From Oopsacas minuta (Eukaryota > Porifera > Hexactinellida > Lyssacinosida > Leucopsacidae): a DNA stretch of 64,000 nucleotides. Below the pieces are notes generated by a model. It had not been told where the DNA came from. It saw only the letters and a list, made by a program, of their open reading frames with translations, and ran no database searches. The position numbers were made by a program, and so were the translations under genes. Shown here one piece after another: positions 42,657 to 54,881 of the stretch. The stretch spans positions 1 through 64,000 of the forward strand of contig JAKMXF010000111.1 in NCBI GenBank assembly GCA_024704765.1, in the 5' to 3' direction. How positions within the stretch are numbered: position 1 is the first letter of the stretch; every line of letters starts with the position of its first letter.

Positions 42657-43862
42657 AAGGAGTACTACAAATATTGAACATTATAGGAGTACATTAAACG
42701 CTACAAACGGGGAATTTCTGGAAACGAAGTGAAAATAAATAGAGCGAATTCCAAGTCCCATACAAATGAATCTCCACAATCTGCGAATTTGGCAGAATCG
42801 GGGAAATGGGGTAGCAATTTTCGGCGTAAGAAAAAAAGAAAAATTTTGTTGTAAATGCAGACGCCTCTGCTAACCCGTTTGTGGAGGTTACATAGATGAT
42901 AAGTACTAGTTAGATTAGCATAACTATGAATAAATATATAGCATTTACGGAGTGGAGGTTGGCTTCCTGACTCATTCAACTAAACTTTATATTTTCTACT
43001 GTGTCAGCCATTTGTATATTAATAATTATGCCTAAACTTATGATTTCAGATATATTAAGCACTTTCAGAATTAGGAATTTGGGATAGGATTCCTATTTGT
43101 ATAGTTTGTAGGAGTGTAATGAATTGATTTTCCTAAAGATTTTGTTAGTACCTCACTGAATAGTGTATGTAAGCAGCAGATGGCAGTTAGTATAATGGCC
43201 TCAATCTGTAATAGGAATTATATTGCTACTTAAGTGCCCGTTATATCGAAGCTCAAGGGACTACGATAAATCCTTCGATACTCCTGATGAAACGAACTCT
43301 ACTTTGACGATTTGGGGCCGTATTTATACAATTTAAGACTTTTTTGATATAACTTGAGTTGACTGAAGGTAAATAAGCTAGTTAATCCATGGTTAAATAT
43401 AGCAAATTTGGCCTGAATTTACAAGGCTTTTCCTTTTGGAGATAAGAGCTATTAGATTCATATTTTGTCCAATAATATCAACACATTTCTTGTACAGAGA
43501 GATGAAATTATATGGGAGCTTGGGAAATATTGGCTGGTTCTCAACCATTTTGCCAATTTTACCACATTCTGTGGACCCCTCCAATATACTGCAATGCAAA
43601 GGTGAGACCCTGTGAACCACCAGGGAGCCAATGGACCCCTGATAGGACCGAAAAATATTCATATATAAATATTAAAAATGAAATAATTTAATACAAAACA
43701 ACCAATAATGCAATGCAATGCATGCCAGTAATTACAATAAATAAATAGAACACAGATGAGATGGAAGTAGTTACACAGTAAAATAAATATAACTATAAGC
43801 GCAATACTGAGAGAGGGAAATATATATACAATGACGGTCAGGAATTATTTATGTACAAGTAA
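42657..43862. mobile_element. Intergenic region holding family B, A and C elements
   Basis: Family B at 42690-42897 (GCTACAAACGGGGAATTTCTGG to CCCGTTTGTGGAGGTTACA) is one of the longest copies. Family A at 43231-43366 runs from GCCCGTTATATCGAAGCTC to GATATAACTTGAGTTGACTG. Family C at 43536-43662 contains TGTGGACCCCTCC and GGAGCCAATGGACCCCTG. A family E core (AATCCATGGTTAAAT) is at 43384. No gene recognised. Confidence 0.65.
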
Positions 43863-46800
43863 TTACAATTCATCCATTCTGTCACACAAGGGTAGTTTTG
43901 AGCGATGTTTCACTGGTCGAGGTAGCGTTAAGCTACCATGAATATTTGGTGTTTGTATTTTCGAGTTATTATTGTTGTTGACCGAATAGCTGTCATCATA
44001 TGACATTAATTGAGAGGAATTGGATGATGATGAAGATGACATATGACGTGTGGGGGATATTTTAGTTTGGGAGTATTTAGCATTAGGTCTTGGGAGTACT
44101 GATGAGTATTCTAATGAACTAGGATTACTGAGTTTAGGACTGTTAATTGAATCTCTTGCGTCTAGTCGCTTTATAAGACGATCTTTCTTCTTGTTGACTT
44201 GCTCTAGAATGCTTAATTCGTCTAAGATAGATAAAGATATAAAGGTTAGTATGCTTGCGACCCCTCTCTGAATTTCACTTCGTATTCAGCGAAAATTTAG
44301 CTACTATAGCCATAAAGTGTTTGTTGGTTATAAGAACTCGCAATATATGCTCTTATAAACAGCACATATAGTAAACAAATTTCAAAATTGAGGTAGAATC
44401 AGCTTTCAATGACTATGCTGGGGTAATCGAGTATTCTGAGTCTGAATATTGTAAACAACATCAATATTTTAAAATCTCAATTGTTGTTTGTCTGTTGAAT
44501 ACCTCGAGTCGCAATGCGACGAGCCAAAGGCTCGTTAACTTAGTAAAATGCACACTAAGCGAGAAATTTGTTGTCAGCCAAAATCACCACTGGCAACAAA
44601 TGTATCCATTAGTTTGCATGTAAATAATTTCGCCTCATAAAATATACAGGAATATACGAGAAATGTATTCCAGATGATGGTTCTTATAACCAGCATCCAC
44701 TGTATTTGTGGAATTTTCGGGTGAAGTAGGGGAAAGAAATGTGTAACAAATTGATAAGATTAAATTGTTATATAGCATAACCTCCACAAACGGAGCAGGG
44801 ACGCTGGAGAATGCTACCTCATCGCCCAGCTTCTGCGAAATTCCCCATTTGTGTGGGACTAACTCGCTCTTGCTATTTCACTCCGTTTTCAGAAGGTTAC
44901 ACTGTATTCCAATTACTAACCTTTAAGCCCTGCTATTTCTCTACTCAATGCATTAATAAGCTCCTTATCTTCCTGATTAGAAGGTGCGGGTGGTGAAGCA
45001 GCAGAATTTCCATTACCATTCATTTTATAATGCTCTAATTCTCTCTTAAGAGGATCTACCTGCAAGGCTTTCATCTCAAAGGTACGTAGTCTCTCTATCT
45101 CTGCATTTTGGTGTTCTATCTTAGAGGTTAAGCTTTCCTTTGTTGTTATATATTTCTCCTTTTGGTTTTTGAGTTCTTTATCTAGATTACTGTATCGTGA
45201 AATCTACAAATACAAAATTAGCTAAGAATTAAGGTTGAAACTTGGTGGTAAAGTGTCTACAATGTATGACAGCCTCTTTGTAAGGAATACAACCATTCTC
45301 TTCGTATATCAGCTAGGAATACTTAAGAAATAAGTGTTGGCATATACTGGCAGAATTTTAATGCTCTAATATTGCGTAATCACTAGATTGCAGAATTATA
45401 GCTTATCAAATCTGTTAAAGTAATTGTCTAGCCTAGCAAAATAGATGGTTAGATAACGAATATGAGTAATGCTTGAGTATTAGCAGTACACACACACAGG
45501 AAATATCAGTATTTTACTTGAAAGATATCAATGGAATAATTTGAAATATCCAGAGAATTATTAGCAAACTTCTGTGTCTATTCTGACAAATAATACAACT
45601 AAAATTGCGATTTATGGATGCAAAACTTGGAATTTCCAAGCAATCTTTCAAAAATCTCGCATATTATTATAGCAGTTGTTTGAAATATAGGGATGTGTTT
45701 TCAGGCTAGCAGGCTAGCACTGTAGTTATTATTTAAAGCAAAAAACCTGTTCACTTAGTTCTTTAAATGCTTCCCTCATCTCTTTTTCAGTATCCTCAGC
45801 TTTCTTCTTTTCATCAGTAGCTCTCTCTCTCTGACAAATAAGTCTATCAACATCATTCCTACTCTTCTGGTAATCTAATTTCAATTTCTCATTTCGTATT
45901 TGAAAAGCATCAACCTGCTCGAGAGCTTCACGTAAATCCTATCAATATAATAAGAAATTCAAACCCTGCAGTAACATATTTAATTATACAATAACACCCA
46001 CTGTACATAAATGACCTATAAACACGTCTCGTAAACTGATAATATACTGACAATATTGAATTGATTAAAAATACGACAGACAATTTCTGGAATATTTGTA
46101 AAAGGAAAATTAATATTTGTTGGGTAATTAGAACCCAATAAATGCAAATAATAATTAAGTTGATGTTCCACATAATTACACACATGCTTTCCAATATGCC
46201 CTGTCTATAAACGTAGGCAGTAAATGGTAATAAGATCTATATAATTATCACAGTAATGGCAGGATCATTGTACCCAGTCTATACGTATTACCTTGAATAA
46301 CTGTTGGGGCATTTCGTCAATATTATTACTCAAGTGTCTGTTGCGGCAGTTAAATATTCATAAAATGAGATTATAGTTTACGACAGTGGAATAGTAGTGA
46401 TATTAATTTATAATCAAGGGAATAAGATTACTGTAATGAAGCAGTTCTCAACCTTATTCACCCGTGTACCCTCTATACCATTTTAAACCATTCTGTGGAT
46501 ATTATCCCACATAGATTGCAATACAAATTTGAGATCCAATGGACCACTGGCTGTCGATCGTGGAACGCCAAGGGGTTGTTGGGTGGTCCACGGATGACAA
46601 TAAATTCGACGGTCTGGGACCATCTTTGTACTATTCAAACTTCGATATAAAAGGGTATTTCAATATATCAGTAGTTAGCTGTAATAAACTCACATCTCTC
46701 GTATAACTAAGCTCTAATTCCAATTGCATAACTTTATCATTAGAATCTACAGTAACATGTTGATCAGGAGCACACCATTGAGAGAACAGAGACTCAGTAC

Positions 46801-49800
46801 TAAGAGATTCCTTGTGAATTCTCCTATACTTATTCTCTAAAACAGATAACTGATTCTGTAGCAAAACAGCCTCTTCTTCGATATTAGAAGATTCAGTGGG
46901 TAGAGCTCTTGATTGCTCCAACTCTGTTAATTGTTTGCGTAGTATCATGACGTCATTAGAGCACTCCTGTAACTACATAATTAAGAGATAAAGAAGCAGA
47001 AATTTGCATGAACGTAATAAATGTGAATTCCAGATAATTAGACAAGATACGCCCAAACCTCCTGCTCCAAATGTAAATTTCATATACTTACATCAGTAAT
47101 ATTCATAATGTAAGTCCTCCCTAAAAATTCTAATAAATATCATATCAGGCCATTCTTTACCAAATTAACGTGGTGTCAGGGACGCTGATAAATGCTACAT
47201 TGACACGAATGTCTATATTTTCACTCCGTTTCCACAGGCCCCGTTCATGTAGGTTACATTGTATTAACTTAACTGCCAAATACCTTGTCTTGTAGTTCAG
47301 TATTATTCATAACCAATTCATCCATCTCTTTATTATGATCCATTATGAAAGTCTCTCTGTCCACAACGAATTGATTTTCAATCTCATCTCTACTTCTTAT
47401 GGCCTTCTCAAGCTCCATGGTTAGGTCTTTGGTACACTGATCCAACTGGTGTATTTGCTGTTCTCTAGTCGTTACCATTTCTTTAAGCTGACGTCTATAT
47501 GGTTAGATGATTACGATAAAAATAGTCACTCCAATGTGCGTATTAGCGATTCAACCATGGATTGTGGATTTCGTATATTTAATGTTAGTCAACTCTCGTT
47601 ATATCGGAGCTCAAGGGACGGCGATAATTACAACCGATGAAGTATATGTTACCCTCCAAGGTTAAATAACTAATAAATATATAGGCTTACCGTTGTTCTT
47701 GTAGCCTCTTAATCCGCTCTAAATCAGCAGAAGGAGAGGGTGTAGGAGAAGAAGTAGTATTACCATCACTAACAGGTCTAGATGGTGAGAACGGAGAATT
47801 AACATCTAGAGACGATTGTCTAATTGTTTGTTCCACAGAATTTACTCTCTCTAAGCTCAGCTGTTTATCTGATTGTTGAGGAGTTTGCTGTTGCTGGAGT
47901 TCTTTCTCTAGCTCGCGTACTTTACGTGCCTAATTAAAATCCATAGTAATCGAGTATGGTAGTATCCGTCTATTAGCAAGTTATTTCAGGGATCACTTTC
48001 AAGTATTTACTGATTATTATTTTTCGCAATTATTGACAGATTTTAGAAGTTTTACAACTTTCCATTAACACCAATATTCGTGTGAATACTCGTTAATGCA
48101 AATATATAAATTCTTTCTTGCAAAAGTCGCATTTGTTTACACTAAAACACCTGTAAGGGTGGCGTATTGTTTGTCTAATCAGCTGATAAGTTTATTGTGA
48201 TTCTTTGTTCTGCTGTATACACCTGGCGGTGCTCAAAATTTCGCGAATACTGCTTATGTATTAATTTGATTTTCCATTAAATTAGATACAAATCTGGACA
48301 GTTTCTATAATTTATTATCATGGCTTGTTACTTTTATAACATTATCACTAGAATGAAGTTCGCCAACATACGCCCCTGAACTGCTGGCTATATTTAAGCC
48401 TCTGTAAAATATATACTTACCAACTCAATTTCCCGAGTAGACACAACCTTCGGAGCAAGAATAGGATTATATCCACTACCATGAGCTTCACTAAACTTGC
48501 TAACAGTCAGTAGTTGTTTCTCTAACATTTCTCTTTCATTATCTAATCTCAGAACCTTGCTATTGAGGACATTAACAGCACTCTCTTTATCCTGTGCATA
48601 TGACTGTAGAGCTCTATAACGCTTGTATTCTTCTGCTGAGTCGTGTTTAGCTGCTTCATTCAATTCCTTTATTATCTGGTACATACGTATATAAAACTAC
48701 TGTAGAATTCGGATAAGATGTATTAGGTTTTGTCCCCTTTTAGGCTATGTTCCTAAACTTCTTGTCAAATATTTCCCTATTTAATACTCACCAAGTACCA
48801 ACCCCCAACCAGATGTCATAAAAACCAGTGAATCGTATGTCAAACCTCCAAAAGTGAACACCTCTCGTATGTGAACATTTTGGCTGGTCCCCAGGGTGTT
48901 TACTTACTGAATGTTTTTACTGTATATATTTAGATGGCAACATATTTTCCCATACAAAATACACTATAACTACCTTCTCCTGATTATAATGTAGAAACTT
49001 AATAGTATTAGCTTTCTCTAAATCAGAATTACGTATAGCAGATACACGTTCTTGTAGATTCTCCTTCTCTTTACTGAGTAGATTAATTTCTTTAGTTAGA
49101 CTATTCTCTCTGTGTTTAGATTCTTCCTGTATCTGTTTGAATAGAGTTCTGTATTTCTCTTCTGAGTTAGCTTTAGCAATCCTTATAGCGTTATCTCTCT
49201 CATAATCTAGCAAAGCATATAGTAAATACGGTAAAAAAATAAGTACTATCCGAGTGTCTGTCTTATCCAAAATAGACATTGTAAATGAATGGAAAGTAAA
49301 TTTTTGATTTGACAAAAGAAGTAAGTTTTAAAGTTCTACCGCAAACAAATAAATATTTATTAGACTACTATAGTCAGCTGTCTAATAAGGATTTGTCAGA
49401 CAATAGTATGAGTAATCAATGAATGTTTGCTTAACCAGTTAGACAAAACAACTGTTAATTACCTGATTTTTCTCGTAATTATATTCTACAGCGTAGACAA
49501 TAGACAATTAATTATGTTATCAATCATAAAATCGGTAGATTGGAATGTCGTATTCATTAATTCATTAATTTAAGGTAAGGCATCAGTATAATAATATTTA
49601 GCTGATATGGAGAAATATGCCAAATGATTTTATGCAAATATTTATAGCAGGGGCGGGTCTAGAGAGGGGTAGTGAGGTTGCACTCCCACCTGGAATTCCT
49701 ATAACCAGAGCTTGTGGACCCCTTGGTAGTCCACGGACGACAGCAGGGGTCCACAGAATGTGTTATAGGGTTCAACCTGTGAAAAGGTTGGGAACCGCTG

Positions 49801-51094
49801 TTTTATAATAGCTAAATAACATACTCATATTCTCTCTCATTCTCCTCAATTCACGATCCTTATCTGATAAAATCTGTGCTATATCTTTATCTTTGGCTAG
49901 CTTTATATTAGTTTCTAGGGTCAAATACATTTCTTGTCTCTCTACCTCCCATTTCTTGATGTTATGTGTTTTCTCAGCCTAAGGGAATACAATGCATAAC
50001 AACCGAGATGAGAAGATGGAATGTGGTGAGTGAAACCTCCACAAACCGGCCTGTGAAGACGGAACTTCTGGAAACAGAGCGAGTTCTTAGTCCAGTTTAA
50101 ATGAACCTGCACAAACAGGGAAACGGGGTAGCATTTTTCGGCGTCCCTGGCACCCCGTTTGTAGAGATTACACTGTACATAACAACCAAGATAAGAGGAT
50201 GGAATGCTGTTGTATTTTAAAAGACATCAAATATATGCCTTCATTAATACTCGACCGCAAGCATAATACTATTCCCTTTGACGTTTTAACAGGGTATGAC
50301 AGTTAACATGCTAAAAATCCTGAATCTCACAAAAAATGGCACAGTTTTAGAATATGTTATAACAGATAATATTGTGGAGTTTAGTGGAGAGTAAGTTGAT
50401 TCGTGCAAAACATGAACAAACAAATAAACCAATAATTATCAGTTGCGACATAAAGTACGCAATTATGCTATCAGTATTGCACTGAATTATTTTAATAGAG
50501 AAATGCTTACTACCTGATAAAAGTACATACACGTGTTGGTTGTACAATTTAATACGGAAGATGAACAAAATAGCGAAAGTATATAGGTATAAAGGAGAAC
50601 GCTATGCAAATGATGACATACAGTCAACTCCCATTATTTTGGACACGGATAATTTAGAATACACGCTCTTACGTATCGAAGTAATTATCGCGGTCTCTTG
50701 AGCTTGGAATTACGGAAGTTGACTGCAATATTTCTTCTATAAAGTCTTTAGCTCCTGGCAATAGAAAATTTCACAGGAATGTGTACGATAAAAGACATTA
50801 GAGTTAAATAAAACTTTTACATTAAGCTGCACACCCGACGGTAATTGTCCTCACACCCTGAAATTGTCATTCCTCAATCTATCATAGTTTTGGCTGTGGA
50901 GACGACACGGAGAAATAGCCCCCATTTCAATAACAGTATATAAAGTATATTTGGAAACATACCAAGAGTTTCTGATCCCACTCAGCATTTAGTCGACTGA
51001 CAGCCCTCCTTTTATCTTCTATAGCATCAACAACCTTCCTCCGTAGACCTTCTATTTCCTTCTGGAGTTGTAAATTCCTTACTTCATTTGCCAT
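43863..51094 (-). CDS. Long coiled-coil protein of unknown family
   Basis: Ten exons (50963-51094, 49825-49978, 48974-49206, 48421-48675, 47691-47929, 47284-47494, 46694-46972, 45747-45938, 44921-45203, 43863-44221) join in phase to 778 residues. The start is the ATG at 51092-51094 (MANEVRNLQLQKEIEGLRRK). Residues 1-250 and about 330-690 are charged heptad-rich helices, with breaks at a Ser/Pro-rich stretch (SSPTPSPSADLERI) and at PSNQEDKELI. The tail is rich in Ser and Asn with basic-proline patches (LPRPVKHRSKLPLCDRMDEL). There is no membrane segment, motor or zinc motif. The layout suggests a centrosomal, ciliary or cytoskeletal protein (inference). Introns are long for this window because they carry many repeat elements. 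Splice joins keep phase throughout. Confidence 0.75.
44317..44706. mobile_element. Long family G element with internal hairpins
   Basis: GTTGGTTATAAGAACTCGC at the left and GGTTCTTATAACCAGCATCCACTGTA at the right, about 390 bp apart, the longest copy. Between them lies the hairpin cluster at 44508-44610. Confidence 0.6.
44508..44610. other. Cluster of three hairpins, GC-rich core
   Basis: GTCGCAATGCGAC (44508-44520) is a perfect 6-bp stem around one A. CGAGCCAAAGGCTCG (44520-44534) is a perfect 6-bp stem with an AAA loop, sharing its first base. ATTTGTTGTCAG and CTGGCAACAAAT (about 44571-44610) pair with one mismatch. It lies in an intron of the coiled-coil gene, inside a family G element. 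Confidence 0.6.
44774..44913. mobile_element. Family B element (coiled-coil gene intron 9)
   Basis: ATAACCTCCACAAACGGAGC at the left, TTTCACTCCGTTTTCAGAAGG and TTACACTGTA at the right; 13 nt from a donor. Confidence 0.8.
46440..46684. mobile_element. Family C element followed by a partial family A element
   Basis: 46440-46604: CAGTTCTCAACCTTATTCACCCG to GTGGTCCACGGATGACA. 46605-46683: TCTGGGACCATCTTTGTAC, then CAGTAGTTAGCTGTA. The A end is about 10 nt from the donor of exon 7. Confidence 0.65.
47165..47266. mobile_element. Family B element, partial (coiled-coil gene intron 6)
   Basis: GTGTCAGGGACGCTGATAAATG, TTTTCACTCCGTTTCCACAGG and the right end TGTAGGTTACATTGTA. Confidence 0.75.
47541..47660. 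repeat. Family E segment joined to a partial family A element
   Basis: GATTCAACCATGGATTGTGG at 47550, then AGTCAACTCTCGTTATATCGGAGCTC at 47587 without a right end. The second element seems inserted into or next to the first. Confidence 0.6.
49650..49805. mobile_element. Family C (hAT-like) element, well preserved
   Basis: GTGGACCCCTTGGTAGTCCACGG, GACGACAGCAGGGGTCCACAG and the end GAAAAGGTTGGGAACCGCTG. It lies in coiled-coil gene intron 2. Confidence 0.8.
50028..50180. mobile_element. Family B element, nearly complete
   Basis: GAGTGAAACCTCCACAAACCGG at the left and CACCCCGTTTGTAGAGATTACACTGTA at the right; a good reference copy of about 150 bp in coiled-coil gene intron 1. Confidence 0.85.
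50620..50731. mobile_element. Family A element (coiled-coil gene intron 1)
   Basis: ATACAGTCAACTCCCATTATTTTGG at the left and TTACGGAAGTTGACTGCA at the right. Confidence 0.8.
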
Positions 51095-52232
51095 ACTACT
51101 CGTTTAATATAATCAAGAATAATAATGACTGTTTACACAAGTTCACTGCAATTTATATAGTCAAAGCAATATAGACGTAACAAGATCCTCAAATTATCAC
51201 CGATAAAATTAGTGTATGGCCAATTCTTATTTAATCCGATAGCACAAAATGTATATTATAGCCCCTGCTTACATTGGTACACGTCAAAGAGCATGAACCT
51301 CCTTATAATTGAGCTTAAACAAGTGACACACAGATTACAAATATAAGACTGTATATTACCCTGCAAATCCTCTAACTAGTCGATATTAATATGTATTAAG
51401 AACGTGCTCCTAAAAGATAAATGGCACAGCGAAGTTGAAGATATATATCGCCATTAAATGCTGAGCTGTATCAAGTTGCATGTAATTACGTAGAAGCCTA
51501 CAAGTTTAATTCTCATGTTCCTAATATAATCTAGACCACATAATTACCATCAGATTAGAAATATAATTCAAACGGAAAATGTGCGTAGAATTATCGTATC
51601 TTTATCAAAGTCATTTCAAATAAATATTTAGTTCCAGTCAGGCGAATTAAATTCCTATCCCACTACTCGTGGGCAAATTATCCTTAACTCCAAATAATTG
51701 CAAAGAAATTAGTCTCTTAGGTAGAAAGAGGAATTTAAAATATGTATGTCGGAGAAGGTAATAAAATTGTCCTAAAGGACGAGCTATATGTAAGCAAAAT
51801 ATCTGAATTGCCTAGCACATATTGCGTTAATTAACTGTATTAATATTTCCCTAGAAGGGAATTAGATGTAGCCACATGATTATGGCACCAAGACCAAGTA
51901 AGTGATGTTGGTAATATTACTAATATAATATGAGACCAAGGATATACATATAAGTACATTAGAACAGACCATAAATGGCAGCAACGTAGAAATAATAGAC
52001 ATTTAGATTGTTAGGAGGTTTTTATAATTATAAGGAATGTTCTTATTCAACAAATTAATGATTTAGAAATACAGACAAGATAAGCTAAATAAATAATTCT
52101 ATCATATCAAATGTAATATCTACACAACACAAGTACTAACTGGACAGAGTAAATAATAGAGTACAATTCAAGAGTGAAATACTGTAACAAATAATATGAT
52201 AAATAAGAGGTTAGTGTACTAATCTATAAAAG
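51095..52232. other. Intergenic region, AT-rich
   Basis: It separates the prominin-like stop from the coiled-coil start. I found no gene, no repeat-family copy and no strong regulatory motif. Confidence 0.5.
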
Positions 52233-54881
52233 TTACCAAGCTTGGGGAGCTTCCGCTGTTCTCATCTGGGTGAGGACCGGAGTAGGTGTCATTTCAATAT
52301 TGTCATTTTGATACGTGTAATTTGGCGGGGGCTGAAAATTCGAATCGAGGTAACCGTGAGTAGCGGGCGCGGTCGGTTGAGGAAAATTAGGGTCCGGTCT
52401 GAATTCGTCAGCCGCTGGCACACCCGAATGATCTTCCTCCTGAAACCATGATTCATGCTCACGACGTACAGCGTAACGCGCGACTATAAAAGAGAATATC
52501 CCAGACAGAAGCATAAAGATCAAAGCCCAACCTAAACAGAACCACAAGGCATTAAAATTTCTCAAAACTCCCAAACAAATAACATCAACTACAGCCGTAT
52601 AGAAGTCTGTTAAGAAACGACATTGTGGGATGTTATCCCTGACATATGCCAAATAACTCACAGCATTATCTTCTAATGTACCAACAGATGCATCAATAAG
52701 ACCATTCGTTAGAGAAGAGAGATTCGCAGCAAATTGTGTTACAGTCTCAAAAGCATTTGTAAGCGTTGCATTAACCTCGTTAAGACCATTAGTTAGATCG
52801 TTTAAATTAGTCATAATACTTCCTAGTCTAATATTAGCCATTGGCACTAGGTTATTTTCAACATTATCTAGACGAAGTAGCAGTGAAACAGCTGATGCTC
52901 TTAGGGCGTTGAGTGGAGTAGGAGAAGAATCAATCTGAGTAATCAATGCCATAATCGGGGCCCTGGCATTGTCGATACTCTGCGTAACAGCTGTAGTGTC
53001 TAAATCAGTGATTAGACTATTCGCAGTATCAAAATTGTAGTCACCAGTATTATACATTTCAATAGCATTCATATAGCTGTCGATTATACCATTAGATATG
53101 ACGTCAGGATTTATTTGTGTAGTTAGATTACTTACTTCGTTGTTAATCAGATCACTAACATCGTTAATAATACGATTAGCAAGTTCGTCTGCTTGCAATG
53201 CACTGAGTAGTGTTTCTCCATTTTGGCAGGCCTCAAAGATGTATGAAATATTAATCTGTAGAGATATATTACCGAATTCTCCGGCGTCTATTTGTGGAGA
53301 GAGATTGGCTACACAAGGGGAAACATAGTTTAAGATAGATTGATCGACAAGAGGCTGGCATAGAGTAGTTAGAATAGTGCCTAGTACGAAAATCACTACA
53401 AGAACTGGAACCAAAAACCAGGTCATGAAAAAACTCAAATAACCAGAGATAGTTAGCAGTCTCGCGCCAACATTTGATACCTGTGAGCGCATAGAAGCCC
53501 TTGCATCACTGTTGTAGCCAAAAAGCGAAATCACAAGCCCAACAAGAGCGAACAAAACCGTAATAATAATCAGCACAAATACGATTATCACCACAACTAA
53601 TATTATCGTGGAAACAGTATTATACGTCTGTATAACACTAGCAGGATCTTGTCCTAAAGAACTCAAGAGATTATTAAACATGAACATGGTTAAATTCTGT
53701 CCGACTGTATCAGAAATCTGTGAGAAAGTACTGCCTATATCAAACGAGGACAAAATGTCCATATTATCAAATGTATCGCGCAATGTGTTCAACTGTGTGT
53801 CTACTCTACTTGTCACGTTATCAACTACATTAGTAAGGTCAGATGTGTCAAGACTATTCAATTGATTGACAGGGGATGATATATCCGGTACAATGCTAGT
53901 AGATAGTCCAGTATCAACATTATCAGGTACTGAACTACAATCCACACTAACTGATGCACATTGTGTACGTAGATTCATTAAGTCGGTTGTTATTTCGCCA
54001 GCGGCAGTGTTCAGCGAATTGATAAGCGCAGTTGTGTCAATCAAATCGTCTTGGAGATTATTCGCAGCTGTTTTAAGATCTTCAATTACCCCAACACTCG
54101 AGTTAAGCTCTACAACGAGACCGTCTAAACGGTTACCAAACGATGTGTCAAAATGGCCTTGAACCTGTAATATAGTAGCCTCGAAAGTAGCGTTTAATTG
54201 GGTTTGTATTGTGAATTCTAATTGATCTGTAATGCCGAATAACGATTGATTTATGAAACTGAGGGAGTTATCATAGATTGTAGGTACATTAGAGATGTAT
54301 GCGTTTAGGCTTGAGTACGATATTATACCGAATATACAGCCGAATATAGACATTACTAGCAAACCAATTAGAATCGGCGACCAAACACAAAGATTTATGA
54401 GTGTGCATTTCGGCGATATATTCTGACTACGTTCTGCTCCGCAGTTTGCACAGAAGCATCGAGAGCAAAAGACACAACAGCAGCATAAGAGGACACAAAC
54501 ACACATCAACATACCAAATACAGCAAGTATAACTATACCGATAAGCCAGGTCACGAGAGGTGAAGGATCCTCGGTTGATACTTCAAGAAACGCATTGGGA
54601 TCAGCAGCGATACAAGATGAATTACCTGCTTCTAATACAGCATCAAGAATTGGGGTTAGTCCAGTAGAAATTCCGTTAGTAATCCCGTCAGTTGATGAAT
54701 ACAAGAAATTTAGATAGGAAGGGTTGGAGAAGGCTAAGAGCGTACTGTTGGTCTGTGGAGGGGGCGGGTCGAGGATTAGAGTACCGTTAGGAAGGATTTC
54801 GTATGTTTGCTGGGTGTACACGTAGGAAAGAGTGGTGAGAAAAACCGCGAGATAGATGAGAGGTCGTACGTTTGGTGTCAT
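52233..54881 (-). CDS. Prominin-like pentaspan membrane protein, intronless
   Basis: One frame of 882 residues from the ATG at 54879-54881. A signal peptide (PLIYLAVFLTTLSYVYTQ) is followed by five membrane segments: TM1 (LIGIVILAVFGMLMCVCVLL) running into the cysteine cluster CCCCVFCSRCFCANC, which is typical of prominins; TM2 (SPILIGLLVMSIFGCIFGII); a large loop rich in Asn/Ser with N-glycosylation sites; TM3 (ILVVVIIVFVLIIITVLFAL); TM4 (MTWFLVPVLVVIFVLGTILT); a second large loop; and TM5 (GWALIFMLLSGIFSFIVARY). The tail is short and Pro/Tyr-rich. Prominins bind cholesterol in microvilli and cilia. An AG lies one base before the ATG, so a 5' UTR intron is possible. No coding intron, unlike vertebrate PROM1. 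Confidence 0.88.
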   Translation of the reverse strand: MTPNVRPLIYLAVFLTTLSYVYTQQTYEILPNGTLILDPPPPQTNSTLLAFSNPSYLNFLYSSTDGITNGISTGLTPILDAVLEAGNSSCIAADPNAFLEVSTEDPSPLVTWLIGIVILAVFGMLMCVCVLLCCCCVFCSRCFCANCGAERSQNISPKCTLINLCVWSPILIGLLVMSIFGCIFGIISYSSLNAYISNVPTIYDNSLSFINQSLFGITDQLEFTIQTQLNATFEATILQVQGHFDTSFGNRLDGLVVELNSSVGVIEDLKTAANNLQDDLIDTTALINSLNTAAGEITTDLMNLRTQCASVSVDCSSVPDNVDTGLSTSIVPDISSPVNQLNSLDTSDLTNVVDNVTSRVDTQLNTLRDTFDNMDILSSFDIGSTFSQISDTVGQNLTMFMFNNLLSSLGQDPASVIQTYNTVSTIILVVVIIVFVLIIITVLFALVGLVISLFGYNSDARASMRSQVSNVGARLLTISGYLSFFMTWFLVPVLVVIFVLGTILTTLCQPLVDQSILNYVSPCVANLSPQIDAGEFGNISLQINISYIFEACQNGETLLSALQADELANRIINDVSDLINNEVSNLTTQINPDVISNGIIDSYMNAIEMYNTGDYNFDTANSLITDLDTTAVTQSIDNARAPIMALITQIDSSPTPLNALRASAVSLLLRLDNVENNLVPMANIRLGSIMTNLNDLTNGLNEVNATLTNAFETVTQFAANLSSLTNGLIDASVGTLEDNAVSYLAYVRDNIPQCRFLTDFYTAVVDVICLGVLRNFNALWFCLGWALIFMLLSGIFSFIVARYAVRREHESWFQEEDHSGVPAADEFRPDPNFPQPTAPATHGYLDSNFQPPPNYTYQNDNIEMTPTPVLTQMRTAEAPQAW

